Positions 6,035 through 6,073 of a DNA stretch of 6,073 nucleotides are shown piece after piece. Position 1 is the stretch's first letter; every line of letters starts with the position of its first letter. Origin of the DNA: Bacteroidota bacterium (lineage in GTDB: Bacteria > Bacteroidota > Bacteroidia > Bacteroidales > P3); contig JAUNWC010000106.1 in the NCBI GenBank assembly GCA_030540495.1, positions 1-6,073 of the forward strand. Reading direction: 5' to 3'. The translations under genes and the position numbers were made by a program. The notes under the pieces were generated by a model. The model saw only the letters and a program-made list of their open reading frames with translations, was not told the DNA's origin and did not search any database.

Positions 6035-6073
6035 AATTGTTTTTTCTCTTTGCTAAATAAATTTTATTATACA
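6035..6073 (-). other. 5' leader of the antiterminator operon, cut by the window edge
   Basis: Only 39 bp upstream of the antiterminator ATG are visible. On the minus strand they are A/T-rich with a purine-rich GCAAAGAGAAAAAA stretch before the start. No TAnnTTTG element is present, so the promoter, or an additional upstream gene of the same operon, must lie beyond the right edge. No terminator-like hairpin is visible in this short piece. Confidence 0.5.

Noticed and set aside
6066..6071. TATAAT on the minus strand as a -10 box for the antiterminator operon
   Set aside because: Bacteroidetes primary sigma uses TAnnTTTG rather than TATAAT, the -33 region would be off the window, and TATAAT is common by chance in such AT-rich DNA.
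1..6073. CRISPR array, tRNA/rRNA gene, insertion sequence or phage genes
   Set aside because: No regularly spaced repeats, cloverleaf-like sequence, transposase or integrase motifs, or terminal inverted repeats with target duplications were found on either strand.

Overview
The window is AT-rich DNA, most likely from a Bacteroidetes genome and probably the order Bacteroidales. The RNase R has the wording of Bacteroides-type homologues around its catalytic core. A NusG paralogue of the UpxY type, a family characteristic of Bacteroidales, lies at the right end. Shine-Dalgarno sequences are mostly absent, and all five stop codons are TAA. Genus cannot be fixed from this sequence alone.

Layout. 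Positions 1-183 (+) hold the last 60 codons of a gene that looks like the C-terminus of an S41 (C-terminal processing) peptidase. A 229-bp intergenic stretch (184-412) follows. It contains no gene but has a 10-bp inverted repeat, a 10-bp direct repeat and a cluster of TAGG motifs. A complete RNase R gene (rnr, 413-2341, +) comes next; it lacks the N-terminal winged-helix segment usual for the family. It converges with a three-gene minus-strand cluster, with only 7 bp between the two stop codons. In order of transcription the cluster holds a UpxY/NusG-like antiterminator (5480-6034), a U32 'peptidase' of the tRNA-hydroxylase (TrhP/YrrO-like) type (4235-5476), and a multi-pass GT39/ArnT-like membrane glycosyltransferase with a large C-terminal soluble part (2349-4211). 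The gaps of 3 and 23 bp indicate one operon. Its promoter and leader lie at or beyond the right edge.

How the genes may work together. The right operon combines a specialised transcription elongation factor, a probable Fe-S tRNA-modifying enzyme and an envelope glycosyltransferase. By analogy with UpxY proteins of Bacteroides capsule loci, the NusG paralogue may promote read-through of its own transcript. That is inference, and the leader it would act on is not visible. RNase R is a general 3'-to-5' RNA decay and quality-control enzyme on an independent plus-strand transcript.

Overall the window looks like ordinary Bacteroidales chromosome with a few points worth checking. I see no CRISPR array, RNA gene, mobile element or convincing undescribed defence or biosynthetic system.
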